Positions 6,602-9,321 of a stretch of 9,321 nucleotides of DNA are shown in pieces. Under the pieces are notes generated by a model, which was given only the letters and a program-made list of their open reading frames with translations, made no database searches and was not told where the DNA came from. The position numbers were made by a program, and so were the translations under genes. The first letter of the stretch is position 1. Every line of letters begins with the position of its first letter. The DNA is from Marinilabiliales bacterium (GTDB lineage Bacteria; Bacteroidota; Bacteroidia; Bacteroidales; BM523): NCBI GenBank assembly GCA_002869425.1, contig PKSZ01000398.1, positions 1-9,321 of the forward strand, written 5' to 3'.

Positions 6602-7177
6602 ATGGGAAAAATTTTACTATCCATTTCAGCAGTTTTTATGCTGTTCTCGGTCACTGTTTCTGCACAATCTATGAAAATAGATTATAAGTTTGTGGAAAAT
6701 AAAGGTGATAAAAAAGAAGTAGTTTTTACTGTTCTTGGAATTGAAACCCCGGAGCAGGAGCAAAGCCTTGTTACAAGAATTAATGCTCATAAAGCAGTAG
6801 AAAGCTTTAAGATTTTTTATGGGCGTCGTTGTATTGCTTTGGTAGATAAGAATATGACTGCCGATGAAATGCGTTCTATGATTTTACTGGAAAATGCAGA
6901 AATTTCAAGAGATTATGTGCATATCTACGATAAAAAGACGGAGTATGAAATTTCAGGTTATACCTTACATAATCCAATAACTGGATATACCAGAACTAAG
7001 GGTACTAGGGTTTTTCCTAAGGATTTTCCAAAAGAAGATGCTACAAAAAGCAGGAAGGAAAATGTAACTGCTAAGATTCAGTGGGCACAAGAGAATCCTG
7101 AAGTTTTCAAGGAGGTAATGGGGCACGAATACCTCGATTACGATTTGAAACCCGCCACCAATCCAAGAATTAAGTAA
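6602..7177 (+). CDS. Small secreted protein with a ferredoxin-like, cysteine-poor domain
   Basis: A 191-residue protein with a signal peptide: a Lys near the start, a hydrophobic core at 4-19, and probable cleavage after SVTVSA at residue 21, leaving 170 residues in the periplasm or beyond. Residues about 37-108 read as beta-alpha-beta-beta-alpha-beta: KKEVVFTVLGIE, then a helix (PEQEQSLVTRINAH), strands ESFKIFYG and RCIALVDK, then a helix (TADEMRSMILLEN) and a final strand RDYVHIY. This is the pattern of heavy-metal-associated domains, but the metal-binding CxxC is absent; the only cysteine is C77. The C-terminal third is polar and ends with a conserved-looking IQWAQENPEVFKEVM (159-173). I do not recognise a named family, so no function is assigned. 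It lies 22 bp upstream of the large secreted mosaic protein gene and is almost certainly co-transcribed with it. Confidence 0.85.
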   Translation: MGKILLSISAVFMLFSVTVSAQSMKIDYKFVENKGDKKEVVFTVLGIETPEQEQSLVTRINAHKAVESFKIFYGRRCIALVDKNMTADEMRSMILLENAEISRDYVHIYDKKTEYEISGYTLHNPITGYTRTKGTRVFPKDFPKEDATKSRKENVTAKIQWAQENPEVFKEVMGHEYLDYDLKPATNPRIK

Positions 7178-7199
7178 TTAACGTTTTAAGCTATATATT

Positions 7200-9321
7200 A
7201 TGAATATCCGAAAGCTGTTTGTTTTAGGTTTATTTTTAACAGTATTTGTTTTAGTGTCTAATGCACAAACATACTACATGGATGCCGCTCTTGACGGACA
7301 GACGATTAGTACCTGTTCCGGTGATTTTTACGATAGTGGAGGACCTTCCAATAATTATTCACTTAATGAGAATTATGTGGTTACATTTTGTTCAGATGAT
7401 GGAACACATTTTCATGTAGACTTTACATTTTTTGAGTCTGAATCAACCTATGATGGAATGAATATTTATGATGGTACTTCAACTTCAGCCACATTGATTG
7501 GTGCAATTGATGGATCCTTAATCGGAACATTTAGTTATACATCTACTGATGATTGTTTAACATTTGAGTGGATATCAGACAATTTATTTGCTGATTATGG
7601 AGGTTTTGAAGCTTCATTTTCCTGCGCCATAGATAATCCTCCAACCAATGGTGACTGTGGTAATGCCATCCCTGTTTGTCAGGATACTTATACGCAAACA
7701 CAATCTGTAACCGGAGTGGGTACAGTAAATGAGATTGCATTAGCAGAAACAGCAGGTGTTGATGATTGTTTCTCTACAGTTGGAGAGCACAATTCTACCT
7801 GGTATATTTTTACAGTAAACCAAACAGGTACTTTCGAATTTGCCATTCAAACTACGGTTGACTACGACTGGGGTTTGTACGATGTTTCCAATAACAGCTG
7901 TCAGGATATTATGGACGGAACCATAGCAATGGAAAGCTGTAACTGGTCCGGAGCTGTAGGTGATAGTACAGGTATTAGTGGAGATCTTGCAGGTGAGCTG
8001 CAGTTTGAAGATGCAATTACGGTGAATGCAGGAAATACATATGTTCTGGTCGTTGATAACTTTACAGGTGGAGCCACGGGTTATACACTGAATCTCAACA
8101 ATGGTACAGCAGGTATTTATGATAATGACCCTCCTGTTTTACAGACAATTACAAGTGCTCCGGCTTGTGGAGATAATACAATCACGGTTCAGTTTTCTGA
8201 GAATGTGGCTTGTTCCAGTGTTTCTGCAACAGACTTTTCACTACAGCATGAGAGTGGAGATGTTTATACCATAACCAATGTATCCAGCACAGCTTGTTCA
8301 GGGGGTGCAGCTAATTCAGATACTTATACCTTAACCCTTTCAGAGAATATGATTGCAGGGGGTACTTATACCTTATCCTTGATAGATCAGGTGGAGGATG
8401 CCTGTAACAATACCATCAGTACAAACAGCTTATCATTTACAGTTAGTGGTGTTGTTGCCGCAGTAAATTATACATACCCAACTTGTTACAATGGAAACGA
8501 TGCTACAATAACGGCCTCTGCTTCCGGTGGAACTTCTCCGTATTCATTTAATTGGTCAACAGGCTCATCAAGTCCTTCATTGAGTGGACTATCAGTAGGA
8601 ACATACGTAGTTACTGTTACTGATGCAGGTGGCGTTTGTGAAGATATTAGAACAATTGATATTACCAATACTCAAATATTGATGTTTGAAGATTTTGATC
8701 CGAACGTTTCTGGTTGGACGCATGCTGCAATATCAGGTACCGATACCTGGGCAACAGGTGATCCGAACGGAGGTAATGGTTCTTCTTCCATTGGTAGCGA
8801 CGACCCAACAGTCGACCATACTGCAACCAATACAAACAATAATGTTTACGGCCAGGGACTGGGTTCCGGTTCAGGTACGGACTGTTCTGGTGGAGCGTAT
8901 TGTAATTCAACCAACGAGTATTTAATGAGTCCCTCAATAGACTGTTCAGGTAAAACCAATGTTCACCTGCAGTTTTATCGTTGGGCAAATTTTGAAACCA
9001 GTTTCGATGAAGCTTATGTTGAAGTAAGTACCGATGGTTCAAGCTGGAATAGCCTTGGTCATCCACAATACCCTCAGGATAATGCATGGATATTGGTTGA
9101 TCTGGATGCATCAGCTTACGCAGATAATCAGTCAACTGTATATTTCCGCTGGAGAATGGAAAGTGATGGATCTGTTACGTATTCTGGTTGGAATATTGAC
9201 GATGTAACGGTTACAGCAGACCTTGTAGAACTTGTTGCAAGTTTTTCAAATATTAATGATGTTGATTGTTATGGTGATGCATCTGGTAGTACTGATGTTA
9301 CCATAACAGGAGGAACACCGC
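7200..9321 (+). CDS. Large secreted multidomain surface protein (CUB / SprB-repeat), 3'-truncated
   Basis: The frame is open from the ATG at 7200 to the window edge (707 codons, no stop). A signal peptide covers 1-22, with probable cleavage after VSNA. Domains in order: CUB (25-142) with likely disulfides C39-C64 and C119-C142 and calcium-site-like residues E79, D85 and D127; a beta-sandwich starting GDCGNAIPVC (about 151-300), of a kind frequent in Bacteroidota exported proteins; an Ig-like domain starting NDPPVLQTITSAPAC (about 309-417); an SprB-type repeat (about 424-489); a MAM/jelly-roll-like domain (about 495-673) beginning FEDFD and ending GWNIDDVTVTA; and the start of a second SprB repeat (about 681 onward). 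It is rich in Thr, Ser, Gly and Asn, typical of extracellular adhesins. Likely exported by Sec and then the type IX system and used in adhesion or gliding-like surface functions; this is inferred from SprB repeats, because the C-terminal sorting domain is off the window. Translationally close to the upstream small secreted protein gene. Confidence 0.92.
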   Translation, partial: MNIRKLFVLGLFLTVFVLVSNAQTYYMDAALDGQTISTCSGDFYDSGGPSNNYSLNENYVVTFCSDDGTHFHVDFTFFESESTYDGMNIYDGTSTSATLIGAIDGSLIGTFSYTSTDDCLTFEWISDNLFADYGGFEASFSCAIDNPPTNGDCGNAIPVCQDTYTQTQSVTGVGTVNEIALAETAGVDDCFSTVGEHNSTWYIFTVNQTGTFEFAIQTTVDYDWGLYDVSNNSCQDIMDGTIAMESCNWSGAVGDSTGISGDLAGELQFEDAITVNAGNTYVLVVDNFTGGATGYTLNLNNGTAGIYDNDPPVLQTITSAPACGDNTITVQFSENVACSSVSATDFSLQHESGDVYTITNVSSTACSGGAANSDTYTLTLSENMIAGGTYTLSLIDQVEDACNNTISTNSLSFTVSGVVAAVNYTYPTCYNGNDATITASASGGTSPYSFNWSTGSSSPSLSGLSVGTYVVTVTDAGGVCEDIRTIDITNTQILMFEDFDPNVSGWTHAAISGTDTWATGDPNGGNGSSSIGSDDPTVDHTATNTNNNVYGQGLGSGSGTDCSGGAYCNSTNEYLMSPSIDCSGKTNVHLQFYRWANFETSFDEAYVEVSTDGSSWNSLGHPQYPQDNAWILVDLDASAYADNQSTVYFRWRMESDGSVTYSGWNIDDVTVTADLVELVASFSNINDVDCYGDASGSTDVTITGGTP
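8469..8666 (+). repeat. SprB-type repeat module 1 (protein-level)
   Basis: Encodes a roughly 65-residue module of the surface protein. It shows the family pattern: a Cys near the start (PTCYNGNDATIT), SGGTSPYSFNWS, then LSGLSVGTYVVTVTDAGG, a later Cys and a closing strand. SprB repeats are named after the Flavobacterium gliding adhesin and are common in type IX-exported proteins. Confidence 0.8.
9239..9321 (+). repeat. Start of SprB-type repeat module 2, cut by the window edge
   Basis: After the MAM-like domain the protein resumes with a second SprB-like start: DVDCYGDASGSTDVTITGGTP. Its Cys-Tyr, the following acidic/polar residues and the final GGTP line up with PTCYNGNDATIT and SGGTSP of module 1. 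More copies probably follow to the right. Confidence 0.7.

Noticed and set aside
8319..8388. Near-identical ACTTATACCTTA words at about 8321 and 8373
   Set aside because: They encode the same beta-strand motif TYTL in one Ig-like domain. This is local protein-level repetition, not a mobile or regulatory repeat.
8662..9135. A 157-codon minus-strand open frame opposite the large surface protein gene
   Set aside because: The plus strand carries an uninterrupted, domain-rich frame here. The antisense protein has unnatural composition (many His, Tyr, Arg, Asn and Leu) and no recognisable domain.

Overview
The window looks like chromosomal DNA of a member of the Bacteroidota. It is AT-rich, Shine-Dalgarno sequences are weak or absent, and A-rich stretches precede start codons. 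The protein families agree: a Bacteroides-type dipeptidyl peptidase III with a HECLGH zinc motif, an HtpG with a long charged C-terminal insertion, and a multi-domain secreted protein with SprB-type repeats. An anaerobic or marine Bacteroidales/Marinilabiliales relative is my best guess; the class-level placement is inference only.

Layout. The left edge (to 1652) holds the C-terminal four fifths of a zinc exopeptidase (DPP III, family M49), closed by a clear hairpin terminator. Next is an orphan response regulator (1742-2272) made of one receiver domain plus a C-terminal membrane helix. htpG (2367-4418) follows. Its terminator hairpin is symmetric and also serves a convergent minus-strand gene for a small membrane-anchored protein of unknown function (4488-5009). 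A 114-bp divergent gap separates that gene from a class I PLP-dependent aminotransferase (5124-6353). A 248-bp intergenic region with a candidate promoter element and a spaced inverted repeat precedes a two-gene unit. Its first gene encodes a small secreted protein (6602-7177). Its second, 22 bp further on, encodes a large secreted mosaic protein (7200 to beyond the right edge): CUB, a Cys-rich beta-sandwich, an Ig-like domain, an SprB repeat, a MAM/jelly-roll-like domain, and the start of a second SprB repeat. That reading frame is open for 707 codons with no stop inside the window.

How the genes fit together. The left two thirds is mostly housekeeping (peptide turnover, chaperone, amino-acid transamination) in separate transcription units. 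I see no functional pathway linking them. The right third is a cell-surface unit, probably exported through Sec and then type IX secretion, but the C-terminal sorting domain that would prove this lies outside the window.

I do not see a complete novel multi-gene system (no defence island, CRISPR array, mobile element or biosynthetic cluster). The least ordinary items are the membrane-tethered receiver-only response regulator, the small secreted protein with a ferredoxin-like, cysteine-free metal-binding-type pattern beside the adhesin, and the structured leader ahead of that pair.
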